Part shown: piece by piece, positions 36,027 through 48,185 of the stretch
How positions within the stretch are numbered: position 1 is the stretch's first letter
Layout: every line of letters starts with the position of its first letter
Assembly: GCF_004193775.1 (NCBI RefSeq)
Contig: NC_041005.1
Location: forward strand, 9,736,501-9,800,500
Direction: 5' to 3'
Source of the DNA: Glycine soja
Taxonomy: Eukaryota > Streptophyta > Magnoliopsida > Fabales > Fabaceae
DNA: 64,000 nucleotides
The notes under the pieces: model-generated
What the model saw: only the letters and a program-made list of their open reading frames with translations
Database searches by the model: none
Told to the model about the DNA's origin: nothing
Position numbers and translations under genes: made by a program

Positions 36027-37729
36027 AATTCTAGTATAAAAAATATTAACTAATAATTCATAATTATTGTGATAAATGAAGAGTATAAATTTAGACAACA
36101 CAATCATATAAGAATGATCAAGAGGATACATGTGTCCCCTTTCAGGAAAAAAAAAGGATGCATATGTTCCTCATACAAGGGTAGATTTTTTTTCCCATGT
36201 GCCTATGAAAACTTAGATTAACAAACTTAAAATTATGTCAAGATACTTGGTAAAATAATTAAATTATATAAATAAGTTAAATAAAATGTTTAATGAAATT
36301 TACTTACCTTATAAAATGAGAATATTTAAATGAAAGTGAATGTAAGAATGAAGATAGAAGAAAACAAATAATTTTAAATAGTCTTACATATTTATATATG
36401 CATAGAGAAATAAATGAGCAATGCTTAAATATCAATTTAAAAAAAAAACACACAAATCTAAACTTTTAACAATATTTGGTTGCTTCGGATAAACAACCAA
36501 CCAAGACAAATTAATTTTTTTATATCACTATATCTTATTTGAGTTTGGAGGTGATAATATTAGGTTTGTAAAACTTGTGGGCTAACACCATCAAAGTGGG
36601 CCCTGAGGCGTGACCCAACTCTTCACAACAATAATATCCTAATATGTATATTTTTTCTAGATGAAAGCTTTTAATGTCTCTATGAAGTTTAAACTAAATA
36701 GTATTATGGGTTTCTGATGACTTAATTGTTGTAGGTCGTTACTTCCTACACACCCTTTGGTGATTCTTGCATGCCCAAATACCTTTGTGTAAATAAAATT
36801 GCCCTAAATGACTATCTTAGTGTCAATACTCCCCCTTCCCCAAATTGTGAACCCTAACATCTCCCTTCACAGAAGCTCTCACACCCCCTACGTAGTCCTT
36901 TTCGCACTCCTTTCGATGTTTGACCTTCATCCCCCTTGGCACCCCCTCATGTCAACAACCATCACTCCATTAAAGCTTCACGCGAAGCCAAGGAATGGTT
37001 TGCTGCCTCACCCTTTAAGTGCCACGATGGCAAGGTAAGTAATCAAATTTTTGTTTTCCCTTTTCAGCTTCTTGTCACCAGGCTTAGTTTCTGGAACATA
37101 TGTTTTGTATCAGGGTAAATAATGAAATTTTTGTTTTGAAACACGTGTTTCAAATTGGAATGCATATTCTGTAACACAATCTAAAATATATAGTTGCCAA
37201 AGATCGTGATACTCTAGTGCTATTTGCTATGCGGGATAGATATGTATCTATTTAGGTTTGGGGGTGTTTTCGTTTCATCTATTTTGCGACTGGGGGGCTC
37301 TATTCGGCTTCATTAATTTTTATGTTTGTTGTATTTGTAATTGCTCTTTAGGCTATATGTTGTATGTTGCTGATATGTAACTTTGATGTCAACAACTTAT
37401 CACTCATTGTGGTAGTTACTCGTCTTTTGTTATTGCTGAATAATTGTTTTTTATAAAAAAGCTCTACTGCAATAGCTAAATAGAAATTTGTAATAGCAGT
37501 ATAATGTAGCCTCTTTGTGTGCTTTCATTTGAAAAAGCAAAACTCAATTTACATCCAAAGTGTTAGTGTTTTTTTGTATGCAACCATTTGTTTAAATGTT
37601 GAGATTAGAGAATGACCCACATGAACTCAAATGCTTAGTGTTAAATAATTTCACAAATACTAAAGCTATTGCTTCCTATCGACTAATATAATGGTAGAAC
37701 ATGAAGGAAACAACAACAATAACAATAAT
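36027..37729. other. Intergenic, one weak exon-like stretch
   Basis: Mostly AT-rich. At about 36936-37035 a frame reads SREAKEWFAASPFKCHDGK followed by a good donor (GGCAAG|GTAAGTAA), which looks like the end of an exon. No similarity was recognised and no matching downstream exon was found before 37700. Confidence 0.35.
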
Positions 37730-38575
37730 TGTCGCAACGTGGGCCATGACGGGACAATGAGAATAAAATTATCCAAAATAAATAAATAAATTGTTTTCCA
37801 AAAAAATGGAAAACTTGAGGAGTCGTCATCAACGTTTATTTAAAAAAAAACGTCGGAAAAACTAAAAAGGATAAGGAATGGTCTATGGTTTGAGAAAAAA
37901 GGATTCATGAGTCGTTTACACGCGCGGAAGATGTTAGCACCCCACGCGTCCATCATGAAAATGACAACTTTTAATTGAGTAGACTAAAAAATAAAGTGAC
38001 TTTTAATTATTTATCTTTCCTTGAAAACATAAATTATATTTTGTTATATTATATTTTTTATTTAGAAACGAAACTCAAATTTTTATTATTTAAAAAAAGA
38101 TTTTATTTTTAGTTCTTTTTTTGTCGACAAGGGATTTGCCCTTGCTCCAACGTATCCCCAAGTGCAATGAGAAAATTAGACTTACGTAATTTTTTTTAGA
38201 AAAAGAGTTTGTGTGTTGGGTTGATTTTATTTCATTATTTTTTATAAAAAAAATTGGTTTTGTGCTAAACTTTGTGAAATCAAGCAAGTCGGAGACCCAA
38301 CATGCCGTTCATAAAATTTACTCACATTCTATTGAAACACTACCAAGTAAGTCGGAGACCCAGCATGAAGTGCGTGTAACATTGAGGGATTATATTTGAG
38401 AATGTTACCATTTTTAGAAAAGATTTTTGTTTTGTGGTAAACTTTGTGAACCTAAGTAAGTCGGAGACCCAACATGTCATTCACAAAATTTACTCACACG
38501 TTATTGAAATACCACCAAGCAAGTCGGAGACCCAGCATAAAGTGCACATAGTGTAAAGCATATACTAAAGAATGC
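37730..38575 (-). mobile_element. 3' part of an Ogre/Tat-type LTR, minus strand
   Basis: Read on the minus strand the segment ends GTTGCGACA at 37730, the same terminus seen at 62039. It contains ACGCGTGGGGTGCTAACA (37930-37955) and GACGACTCCTCAAG (about 37815), matching ACGCGTGGGGTGCTAATAC and GGCGACTCCCGTGCG in the plus-strand LTR at 61840-61970. The upstream limit is unclear, and related sequence may extend to about 39480. Confidence 0.6.
38250..38565. repeat. Tandem repeat with AAGTCGGAGACCC motif
   Basis: Two copies of a roughly 185-bp unit (starting near 38260 and 38440). Each has two AAGTCGGAGACCCA(A/G)CAT words about 60 bp apart and a shared TAAACTTTGTGAA / AAATTTACTCACA. It probably belongs to the LTR remnant. 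Confidence 0.75.
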
Positions 38576-39827
38576 TAATGCGAATTTGTAAAAAAAATAA
38601 ATAACTAGACATAGTGCTACAAAATCAGATAAATAGAATGAGAATAGAAAGGGATAGAATAGAAGTGGAGAGTACACTTAGTAATTAAGGATGTAAGATG
38701 AAAACAAGGGAGAAAATAAAATAAATAATGAGATATTTACAATGCACTATTAATTAAACTAACTAGCTAGACAATGACAGAGACCATAAAGAAATTAAAT
38801 AGAATAAAGAACTATCCACTAAGATTTATAATTATCTCTATTTTCCTTCTTTTTTATTTTTATTATTATTTTTCTTTTAAAAAAGTCAAAAGGTTGACTT
38901 GGACTTAGTCAACACTAACAGAATGCTGACATGACAACCTAGTCACCATCCCAAGTGGTAAAGGTGTACATATAAAAAAGAGGATACAACTATCAGTTTT
39001 TTTTTCATTTCAGACTTCACAAAAAAATGGGTTGGGCCCAAAATGAAAAGGATGCATGTGTTAAGAAAAGAGGTGCAAATAGTAAAGTTCATCTTATTTC
39101 AAACTTCACAAAAATGGGCTAGGCCCAAAAGAAAAAAGGTACATGTATTATAAAGGAGGTGCAAATGGTTGTTTCTTCTTCTTTTACATTTTTGTTCGTT
39201 CGTCTTTTTTTTTTTTTAATTATTGGTTGGAAATGTCCACGATTTGACAGAGAAAGCAGGAACGTGTTCTCATGGTTTTTTTTAATTATGAGAGGGAAAG
39301 AAAGCTACAACTAAACCATACCTCAAAAAGCAAAAACAAATGGAAATACAGAAGGCACAACTTAGGGGGACACACACATAAAATCAAACAAAAGTTCCAA
39401 AAGCAAAAGCAAAAACAAAAGAATGCATTTAACTTTCCATATTAGTCCATAAAGCAAGGTGGAGAGCTTACCTCAGTAAGCAAATACTATGGAGCAACCT
39501 TGCTCCTTTTGTTTCGTACTGTTCTTTTTCCTTTTTGTGTCTGTGCTACTCTTCCTTTTTTTCTATGTATGTGTTGCTCCTCCTCCTCTCCTTTTTTTTG
39601 TTTCCTCTGTGCTATTCTTCCTTTTTGCTTTTATACTATGCTCTTTCTTAACCTAATGGGCTCTCAAAGAGAGCCCAATAGGTCACACAAAATATTTTTA
39701 TTCTATTTCTTCTTTTTTTTTTATTTTCTTTTTTTCTCATGTTGTTTTTTTTTCTTCTCTATTTTTTCTTTCTTTTCATTTAACGTTTTCTTTCTTTCCT
39801 TTTTTTTAACATTCCCTTTTTTTCCTT

Positions 39828-39828
<1 letters not shown>
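38576..39828. other. Low-complexity DNA, no gene
   Basis: It includes a duplicated word 'acttcacaaaaa(aa)tgggyt(a/g)ggcccaaaa' at about 39014 and 39108, then purine- and pyrimidine-rich stretches (39180-39830). The 109-codon frame at 39500-39829 is Phe/Cys low complexity from a T-rich run and is not accepted. Confidence 0.5.
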
Positions 39829-39876
<48 letters not shown>

Positions 39877-39877
39877 T
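39829..39877. repeat. (AAC)n microsatellite
   Basis: About 15 uninterrupted AAC units. Confidence 0.9.
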
Positions 39878-39889
39878 ATAGGCCTTATT

Positions 39890-40370
39890 ATGTCCAGGTC
39901 CAGAGCAAGTCTTCTTTTCCACCATATGGTTTGCCTCCCAATTATATACCGCCCACTGCTGTATATGCTCTGGTGAGAATATCAGTAATTTCACACCCGT
40001 ATTCATTGAGAGTCAACAACCTTAACCCGATCATATTGATGCCTATGTCTCTCAACCCCTGGGGAAAACACATGAAGCTCCCCAAGACCACACTCTAATT
40101 GATTTTGGGGTTTGTTTGGGATATACCACTGAAGGGCATGCGTATTCTGGTGTCCCCGTCTAGACGAGAAGGAACAATTTGACCATATAGAGGAAAAATT
40201 AAGGGTCATTAAAGGAGGAGGAAATTATGGCTTTGCTGACATGTCAAAATTGTGCTTGGTACTCAACGTGGTTATTCCTCTAAAGTTCAAGGTGCCAAAC
40301 TTTGATAAATACAAGGGAACCACTTGCCCAAAGAATCACCTGAAGGTGTATTGTAGGAAGATGGGGGTGT
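39890..40370 (+). pseudogene. Truncated Ogre-type gag fragment
   Basis: Broken frames read YGLPPNYIPPTAVYA, then LCLVLNVVIPLKFKVPNFDK and YKGTTCPKNHLKVYCRKMG. They align with the gag at 43251-43775 of the next element (YGLPPNYTPPN, VVIPLKFKVTDFNKYEGTTC). Several stops are present. It stops abruptly at GATGGGGGTG, where an LTR fragment begins. Confidence 0.75.
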
Positions 40371-40622
40371 AAGACTTTAATTTCGTCTGGGAACTATCAT
40401 TCGCTAACGTTTTGATTCTTGCTAGCCGAATTGAGTTGCTCGACACCAGTTGCCACGCAAGACGGAAGATTAGTCGACGTTTCGGTAAAGAATGCGGAAA
40501 ATACCCAAAAGGGAGGGCAAAAGGGTCATTTTAAGCTTTTTCTGACCCTTGGCTCGCCCAGGCTAGCCTCTGGCTCGTCATCTTTGTCACGGGAAGCCGG
40601 AAGGTCCGCATCGCCTTCTTAA
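40371..40622 (+). mobile_element. Fragment of an Ogre-type LTR
   Basis: It starts TGTAAGACTTTAATTTCG and contains GGGTCATTTTAAGCTTTTTCT and CTTGGCTCGCCCAGGC. These match CATTTTAAGCTTTTCCTGACC and TGGCTCGCCTAGGC of the LTR at 61005-61040. The GC-rich part ends about 40622, just ahead of the leader of ORF1. The join between gag fragment and LTR suggests deletion or illegitimate recombination. Confidence 0.55.
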
Positions 40623-40830
40623 TTACATGCATTGGGCACCATGGTAATGGCTACGAACAAACCATGATACCCAATGCATTATGGGTAAGAAGGGATGGTC
40701 TTCTGGACTCGTGTCTGTAGATAAACGCATTTTGTCATGCATAGCATAAACATTCCCTGATGCATTCATTATACCTCCTCTATGATAAGATGTTGAAGTA
40801 TTGATCATCGAAATTTTCATTCTAGCAAAC

Positions 40831-42715
40831 ATGGGGTTGAACCAAGTGCCCTCTTTTAAAAAAAGGTTCTATCATGTCAAAGTCAAGAGCCTAGAACTAG
40901 CCAGCTTGCGAGAGCTAGGGCAGCGGATGGATCAAGTTCGGCGTCAAGCCTTTCGCAAGGCATATGGGAAAATCTGGGATTTGGCTATGATAGAAGTGTC
41001 CGTTGAAGCCATCGCATCCCTCGCCCAATACTACGACCAGTTGCTCAGATGCTTCATGTTTAGGGACTTCCAGTTAGCACCAACCATAGAAGAGTTTGAA
41101 GGGATCTTGGGATGCCCGCTAGGAGGAAAGAAGCCATATCTTTTTTTTCCGGATTCTACCCTTCCATGGCAAGAGTACCAAAAGTGGTTAAGATCTTGGC
41201 ACAAAAGTTAGACCGAGTGAAGCAAAACAGGAATTGAGTGGTAGGGATGCCAAGGAAACGCTTGGAGGAGGGGGTAGAAGCTTTGGCAGATCAAGGAAAG
41301 TGGACCTCGTTCATTGATATATTAGCACTGTTGGTGTTTGGGACCATACTCTTTCCAAATGTAGACGGGCTAATGGATTTAGCAGCGATCGACGCTTTTC
41401 TTGCTTATCATCACAACAAGGAAAGCCCGGTCATTGCTGTCTTGGCCGATGCATATGACACATTCGACTTGAGGTGCAAAAAGAGTAGCGTAAGGATTGT
41501 CTGTTGCACGCCCGCTCTTTATGTGTGGTTGGTCTCCCACGTGCTTCATCATGAAGGTAGACCTGTCCGTCCTCTACAAGGTCATCGCATGTGCACCAAA
41601 AAGGGAAAAACAAATTGGGAGGAACTCTTAACAGGTATGGCAGGAGCGTCTGTTAGTTGGTTCCCCCAATGGAAAGAAGGAGGGACTAGAGCGTTGTGCT
41701 CATGTGAAGGATTCCCAAACATCCCCTTGATGGGAACAAAGGGTTGCATTAATTATAATCCCATTTTGGCCATAAGACAACTAGGCTACCCTATGAGAGG
41801 TGCGCCCCGGAGGAGACTATCGCGCCTTTCGTCGCACGGGGTTTCAATGAAGGCAATGCAAAAATACTTCAGAGAATCTGCAAGGCGTAGAATACAGTGG
41901 AAAGAAAGGATAAGGAGCTTAGGGGAAGCAGCAATGGTGTCATCAGTGGCTATCACAAATGGCTGAAGGCTAGGACACAAGGGATAACTTGGCTCCCAAA
42001 GCTAAGAGATCCAAGTAGGAAAGAAGTTGAAGTCCCCGAGGAAAGTGAAAAAGTGAAAGCCTTGAAAGCAGAGCTTGAAAGAACGAAAGTGATCAAGGAA
42101 AAGCTAAAGACAACAGTCACTAGGGTCAAGAAAGAGTGTGATAAGCTAAGGGATGTCAACATGACTACGACCGAAGCATTAAAGCGGGAAACAAAGAGGG
42201 CCCAAAAGGAAGAATGGAGCAGGAACAAGTTCCGAGGGGCTCTATGGGGTAGCAACAACGAGCTCAAGCTTAGAAGGGCCGAAAGGGATGAGTCAAGGTT
42301 GGAAAGCATGGTTTTGGAGGATAAATTGAAGGCTTGTCAAAGGTCGAAGAAAAGTTTGACCGAACAACTGAGTAGAACATAAGAAAATATGTTTACAATC
42401 ATTGACCAGTATAAGGAGAAGGTAAACCTAGCTGCTAGTCATGGGCAGAGACTAGAGGATGAGCATGCGAAGGTATCAGCTCTGCAAATGGAAAGGGAAG
42501 CAAGAGAAAGGGTGATAGAATCATTGCACAGGGAGGTTGTGAAATGGATGGATAGATTTTCTCTCACTCTGAATGGGAGTCAAGAGCTTCCAAGGCTGTT
42601 AGCTAGAGCCAAGGCAATGGCGGATGTATACCTGGCTCCCGATGAAGTTCATGGGCTTTTCGATTATTGCCAACACATGATAGAGTTGATGTCCCACATA
42701 ATTAGGAACTGTTGA
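40831..42715 (+). pseudogene. Ogre ORF1 (DUF7745-like domain plus coiled coil), frameshifted
   Basis: From ATG 40831 the frame gives MGLNQVPSFKKRFYHVKVKS, then LAQYYDQLLRCFMFRDFQLA and PTIEEFEGILGCPLG. This is the N-terminal domain of the ORF found ahead of gag in legume Ogre elements. Frameshifts near 41210 and 41950 split it into three frames; a second segment (41238-41966) reads KWTSFIDILALLVFGTILFP. The C-terminal third is a long Lys/Glu-rich coiled coil (41990-42380), interrupted by TAA at 42380 and resuming to 42715. Its function in the retrotransposon is unknown. Confidence 0.75.
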
Positions 42716-42985
42716 GGCGTTTGTATTTATGCTTTGGCTTTGGCAAGATAAACAATGTTATATCTTAATGAAAATGAGATTTGATTCGACCTTATGTCTT
42801 TAATGAAATTTTTGCGTGGGTTCAATACTTCGGCAACTCATCATTATCATGCATTCATGTTTATTTCATTGTTGCATTACTCATTGCATTTTTTTAGCAG
42901 TCATAGGAAAAAAGTAAACACAATAACCAAAAAGAACGAACGCGTTTTATGACACCCCTACCAAACACGTGCCAAAACCAAAATC

Positions 42986-44793
42986 ATGAGTGAAATAGAG
43001 GAAGTGCAAGAGCAGATGAAGGCCAACATGGAGGCCTTGAAGGACCAAATGACCTCCATGATGGAGGCCATGATGAGTATGAGAAGGATGATGGAGGACA
43101 ATGCGACTGCAGTTGCCACCACCAGCTCCGCCGCTTAGGCGGATCCAACTCACCCATCTGGCATAAACCAAACAAGTCATCCAGCCCCAGATGTGGTAGG
43201 TCTGGGAGGAGAAGTGTTGGGAAGTACGGGCGGTCCCCATATGGTGCAAAGTAAGAATTCTTTCCCACCGTACGGCTTGCCACCTAACTATACACCACCC
43301 AATGTGGTGCATGTGTCCAACGAGAACGCCAACCACTTCGTTCCCGTTCTCCTTGAAAGCCAGCAACCCCAATTGGGGCATGCACCCTTTGCTCAACCTA
43401 TGGGAGAAGCCCATGAAGAGCCCTGGGACCATGCTCTGGGTGAGTTCAAACCTTACCCTACATATGCCACTGAGGGACTAGCGTTTGGTGGCATGCCTCA
43501 GCCCAATGCCTCGAGGCCGCTCAACACCGCCTGCTGCAACCCTTGCATTTCTCGGTGGGGAGACTACCTCTGGCCATGGAAGAAAGGGAGAAATTTGATC
43601 TCATAAAGGAAAGGCTAAGGGCCATTGAGGGGATTGGTGATTATCCATTTGCCAACATGGCGGAGCTATGCTCAGTGCTCGACGTCGTCATCCCTCTCAA
43701 ATTCAAGGTAACAGACTTCAACAAGTACGAAGGGACCACTTGTCCTAAGAACCACTTAAAGATGTATTGTCAGAAGATGGGGGCATACTTAAGAGATGAA
43801 AAACTCTTGATGCACTTTTTTCAAAAGAGTTTGGTCGGGGCGGCAATCACTTGGTATACTAACTTGGAAGCTTCCCGGATCTGTTCTTGGAAGGACTTGA
43901 CGGCTGCTTTCATAAGGCAATATCAATACAACACTGACATGGCTCCCGATAGAACACAATTGAAAAACATCTGTAAGAAGGAGCATGAGTCTTTCAAGGA
44001 GTACGCCCAGAGGTGGATGGATTTGGCAGCCCAAGTAGCGCCTCCCATGATGGAAAGGGAGATGATAACCATGATAGTAAACAAATTACCAGTGTTTTAC
44101 TATGAGAAAATGCTAGGTTATATGCCCTCTAGTTTTGCAGATTTGGTGTTTGCGGGTGAGAGAATTGAAGTGGGCTTAAGAAGGGGGAAGTTCGATTACG
44201 CTGCTTTAGCAAGTACAAGCAATAGGAGGTCTGGAATGGGTGGAGCCAAGAAGAAGGAAGGAGACACCCATGCTGTAACTTCAGCTCCCACATGGCCAAA
44301 AAATCCCAACAAAACCTTCACAACCCCACCTACCAATATTCCCCACATCAACCAAATTATTCTGCCAACATCGGCACCCCTCCCAATTTGGCGCTCGTCC
44401 AACAAAGATTGCCCACTCAACCACAAAGGCCTCCCCCACAAAATTCGTTTCCCTCACAGTCTTGACCCACCGGAAACACCAATCCTAACACAAACCCAAA
44501 CTCGTGGAGGAATTTTCTGGAAAGAAAGCCCTTGGAGTTCACCTCGATACCAATGCCTTATGCTGACCTACTACCATCTTTGATAAGCAATCAGATGGTT
44601 GTGGTGAACCCCGTGAAGGTCTATCAATCTCCCTTCCCACGATGGTACAATCCCAATGCAACCTTTGCCTATCACGGTGGTGTTCCGAGGCATTCTATAG
44701 AGTAGCGGATGGCCTTTAAGCACAAGGTGCAAAGCTTGATTGACGTGGGATGACTGACATTTCAAGAGGACAGTCCAAATGTAAGGACTAATC
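42986..44793 (+). pseudogene. Ogre gag, frameshifted
   Basis: ATG 42986 begins MSEIEEVQEQMKANMEALKD, a short coiled coil, with a TAG at 43136-43138. It continues in frame through YGLPPNYTPPNVVHVSNENA to about 43540. A frameshift then leads to the retrotransposon gag domain (REKFDLIKERLRAIEGIGDY, LVGAAITWYTNLEASRICSW, FIRQYQYNTDMAPDRTQL, MDLAAQVAPPMMEREMITMI). A Pro/Asn-rich tail and a Cys/His box remnant (YHGGVPRHSIE followed by a stop, about 44665-44705) follow. The solo LTR inserted at 44794 ends this block, and the reading resumes at 48186. Confidence 0.88.
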
Positions 44794-47700
44794 TGTAGAA
44801 GCAAGCTTCATGATGATGAATCAAGTTGATTCAAGTAGTTTTGATGATGACAAAGATGATGACAAAAAGCCCAAGAGAATGATTTCAAGATTAAGTCATC
44901 AAGTTCAAAATCAAGATTAATTTCAAGTTTCATGAGAAGAAATCAAGAAGATTCAAAATTCAAGAGAAGTTTGATTTCAAGATTCAAGAGAAGATGAATT
45001 CAAGATTCAAGAGAAGAAATCAAGAAGACTTCACAAGGGAAGTACTGAAAAGATTTTTCAAAAAAAAAAAAAACAAACAGCACAATTTTGTTTTTCAAAA
45101 GAGTTTTTCTCAAAATTTTCTAAGTTACCGGAGTTTTTACTCTCTGGTAATCGATTACCAGTTTACTGTAATCGATTACCAGTGGCAAAGTTTGATTTCA
45201 AAAGCTTTTAACTGAATTTGCAACGTTCCAATTAATTTTTAAATGGTGTAGTCGATTATAATATATTGGTAATCGATTACCAGTGTATTTGAACGTTGAA
45301 ATTCAAATTAAATTGTGAAGAGTCATATCTTTTCATAAAATGCTTTGTGTAATCAATTACATGATTTTGGTAATCGATTACCAGTGACAAGTTTTGAATA
45401 AAAAGTCAAGAGATGTAACTCTTCCAATGGTTTTCAGGTTTTTCTCAAGGTTATAACTCTTCCAATGGTTTTCTTGACCAAACATGAAGAGTCTATAAAA
45501 GCAAGACCTTGACTTGCATTTTAATAACTTTTTTACATATTCTTTTACAACCTTTGAATCTCTTTGAACATCTTTTTGAACTTCTTCTTCTTCTTCTTCC
45601 TTTGCCAAAAGCTTTTTGAGTTTTCTGGTTTCCAAATCTTGTTCTTTCACAGAAAACAAAAAGTGTGTTATATCTTTTCATTCTCTTCTCCCTTTGCCAA
45701 AAAGAATTCAACAAGGACTAACCGCCTGAATTCTTTTTGTGTCTCTCTTCTCCCTTTTCCAAAGAACAAAGGACTAACCGCCTGAATTCTTTTGTGTCTC
45801 CCTTCTCCCTTTTCAAAGAATTCAAAAAGATACAGTCTGAGAATTCTTTTGATTCTTCCATTTCCCTTAAACAAAATATTTCAAAGGACTAACCGCCTGA
45901 GATATCTTTTGTTTCCCCTTCACAAAGTTTCAAAGGACTAACCGCTTGAGAACTTTGTCTTAACACATTGGAGGGTACATCCTTTGTGGTACAAGTAGAA
46001 GGTACATCTACTTGGGTTGTTGTAACTAAGAACAAGAGAGGGTACATCTCTTATGGATCAGTTCAAGTGGAGAGTACATCCACTTGGTTGTTCAAAGAGA
46101 ACAAGGGAGGGTACTTGTTGGATCGAGTGGCCTCAGAATAATTAAGAAGGGGGGGGGGGTTGAATTAATTATTCCTAGAACTTTACCAATTAAAAATTAC
46201 TCTTTTAAGGCTTTTACTAAATTGTTAAGAGAAAAAGGAGTAGAAGAGAAACTTAACAGAAAGTAAAAGCGGAAATTAAATGCACAGCGGAAAGTAAAAG
46301 AGTAGGGAAGAAGGAAACAAACACACAAGGATTTTTATACTGGTTCAGCACAAACCCGTGCCTACCTCCAGTCCCCAAGCGACCTGCGGTCCTTGAGATT
46401 TCTTTCAACCTTGTAAAAAACCTTTTACAAGCAAAGATCCACAAGGGATGTACCCTCCCTTGTTCTCTTTGAACCTAGTGGATGTACCCTCCACTAGAAC
46501 TGATCCACAAGAGATGTACCCTCTCTTGTTCTCAGTCAAACCCAAGTAGATGTATCCTCTACTTGTACCACAAAGGATGTACCCTCCAATGTGTTAAGAC
46601 AAAGATCTCAGGCTGTTACACCTTCGATACTTTGTGAATGGGGATACAAAAGAATTCTCAGGCGGTTAAACCTTTGAACGCTTTTGTATTAGGGAATGGG
46701 AAGAATCAAAAGAATTCTCAGACTGTGTCGTTTTGAATTCTTTGACAAGGGAAAAGGGAGACACAAAAGAATTCAGGCGGTTAGTCCTTCCTTCTTTTGG
46801 AAAAGAGAGAAGAGAGACACAAAAAGAATTCAGGCGATTAGTCCTTGGCGAATTCTTTTTGGCAAAGGGAGAAGAGAATGAAAAGGATGAATAGCACAAG
46901 TTTTCAAGGTTTGGAAAACCAGAAAACTTCATAAAGCTTTTGGTACAAAGAAGAAGAAGAAGTTCAAAGAGATTTCAAGAGATTCAAGGCTTGTAAAAGA
47001 TTGTATGAGTTTGTTAGAAAGATTGGAAAATGATTGATTCAAAATGCAAAACAAAGCCTTGCTTTTATAGACTCTTCATGTCTGATCAAGAAGACCATTC
47101 AGAAGAGTTATAACTTTTTAGAAAAACTTAAAACCCATTTGAAAAAGTCAAAACCTTTTTGAAGAGTTACATCTTTAGATTTTTCAGAAACAAACACTGG
47201 TAATCGATTACCAAATATGTGTAATCGATTACACAAAGCTTTTGAGTGAAACAATGTGACTCTTCACATTTAAATTTGAATTTCAATGTTTAAGGACACT
47301 GGTAATCGATTACCAAAACATTGTAATCGATTACGGCCTTTTGAAAATATTTGGAACGTTGTAAATTCAGTTTGAAAACATTTTCAAACTTATTTTGCTA
47401 CTGGTAATCGATTACAACAATATGGTAATCGATTACCAGAGAGTAAAAAGTCTTTGGTAAAGGTTTTGTCAAAAACTCATGTGCTATTCAAAGTTTTGAA
47501 AAAACTTTTTAATACTTATCTTGATTGAGTCTTTTCTTCATTCTTGAATCTTGAGTCTTGAATCTTGATCTTGATTCTTGAGATCTTGACTCTTGAATCT
47601 TGATTCTTGATTGTAGACTTTCTTCTTGAGTCTTGAATTCTTCTTGATTCTTGAACTCTTGACTTGTTCTTGATTCTCTTGAGATGAATGTTCTTTGATT

Positions 47701-48185
47701 CACTTGAGACGGATGTTCTTTGATTCACTTGAGCTTTTTGTTCATCACTTTTGTCATCATCTTTTGTTGTCATCATTGTTATCATCAAAACACCTTTGAA
47801 TCATTGTTGATTCATCATGAAGCTTTGCTTCCACACATCCCTTGTGGATCTTTGCTTGTAAAGGATTATACAAGGTTGAAAGAAATCTCAAGAACCGGTG
47901 GTTGCTTGGGGACTGAATGTAGGCACGGGTTGTTGCCAAACCAGTATAAAATTCTTGTGTTTGTCTTCTTCTTCCCTACACTCTTTAATTTTTGTTGTGC
48001 ACTTTAATTATCGCTTTTACTTTTGGTTAAGTTTCTATTTCTGTTCTTTACTTTCTTAACGTAGTAGTAAAAGCATAATTGAATCTAGTAACATTAAGAA
48101 GGATAAGTTTTTTAATTAGTAAATGTTCATTAATAATTAATTCAATCCCCCCTTCTTAATTATTCTGAGGCCGCTTGATCCAACA
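44794..48185 (+). mobile_element. Solo LTR with TSD TAATC, containing an inverted second copy
   Basis: It begins TGTAGAAGCAAGCTTCATGA and ends GGCCGCTTGATCCAACA. TAATC is repeated at 44789-44793 and 48186-48190. The outer LTR is split: 44794-46115 is its first part and 47836-48185 its last part, with another LTR of the same family in opposite orientation between. Visible features are a TATA-like GTCTATAAAAGCAAG (about 45492), several GGTAATCGATTACC palindromes (45146-45375) and serial GGACTAACCGCCTGA(G) and GGGTACATC motifs (45710-46110). There are no internal genes. Confidence 0.88.
46116..47835 (-). mobile_element. Inverted, nested LTR of the same family
   Basis: It starts TGTTGGATCGAGTGGCCTCA and ends GAAGCTTTGCTTCCACA in plus orientation, the reverse complement of the family's ...TGATCCAACA and TGTAGAAGCAAGC ends. 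Immediately right, 'catcccttgtggatctttgc' continues the outer LTR that stopped at 'gggagggtac'. No clean 5-bp duplication is seen (gtact versus catcc), so insertion with later change or a recombination event are both possible. It contains an 11-G run (46149-46159). Confidence 0.8.

Noticed and set aside
39500..39829. 109-codon Phe/Cys-rich frame
   Set aside because: It comes from a long pyrimidine-rich tract, with no start context or homology signal.
42947..43432. 161-codon minus-strand frame rich in His and Gly
   Set aside because: It is antisense to the Ogre gag N-terminal region; the sense frame matches the gag copies at 39890 and 62040.
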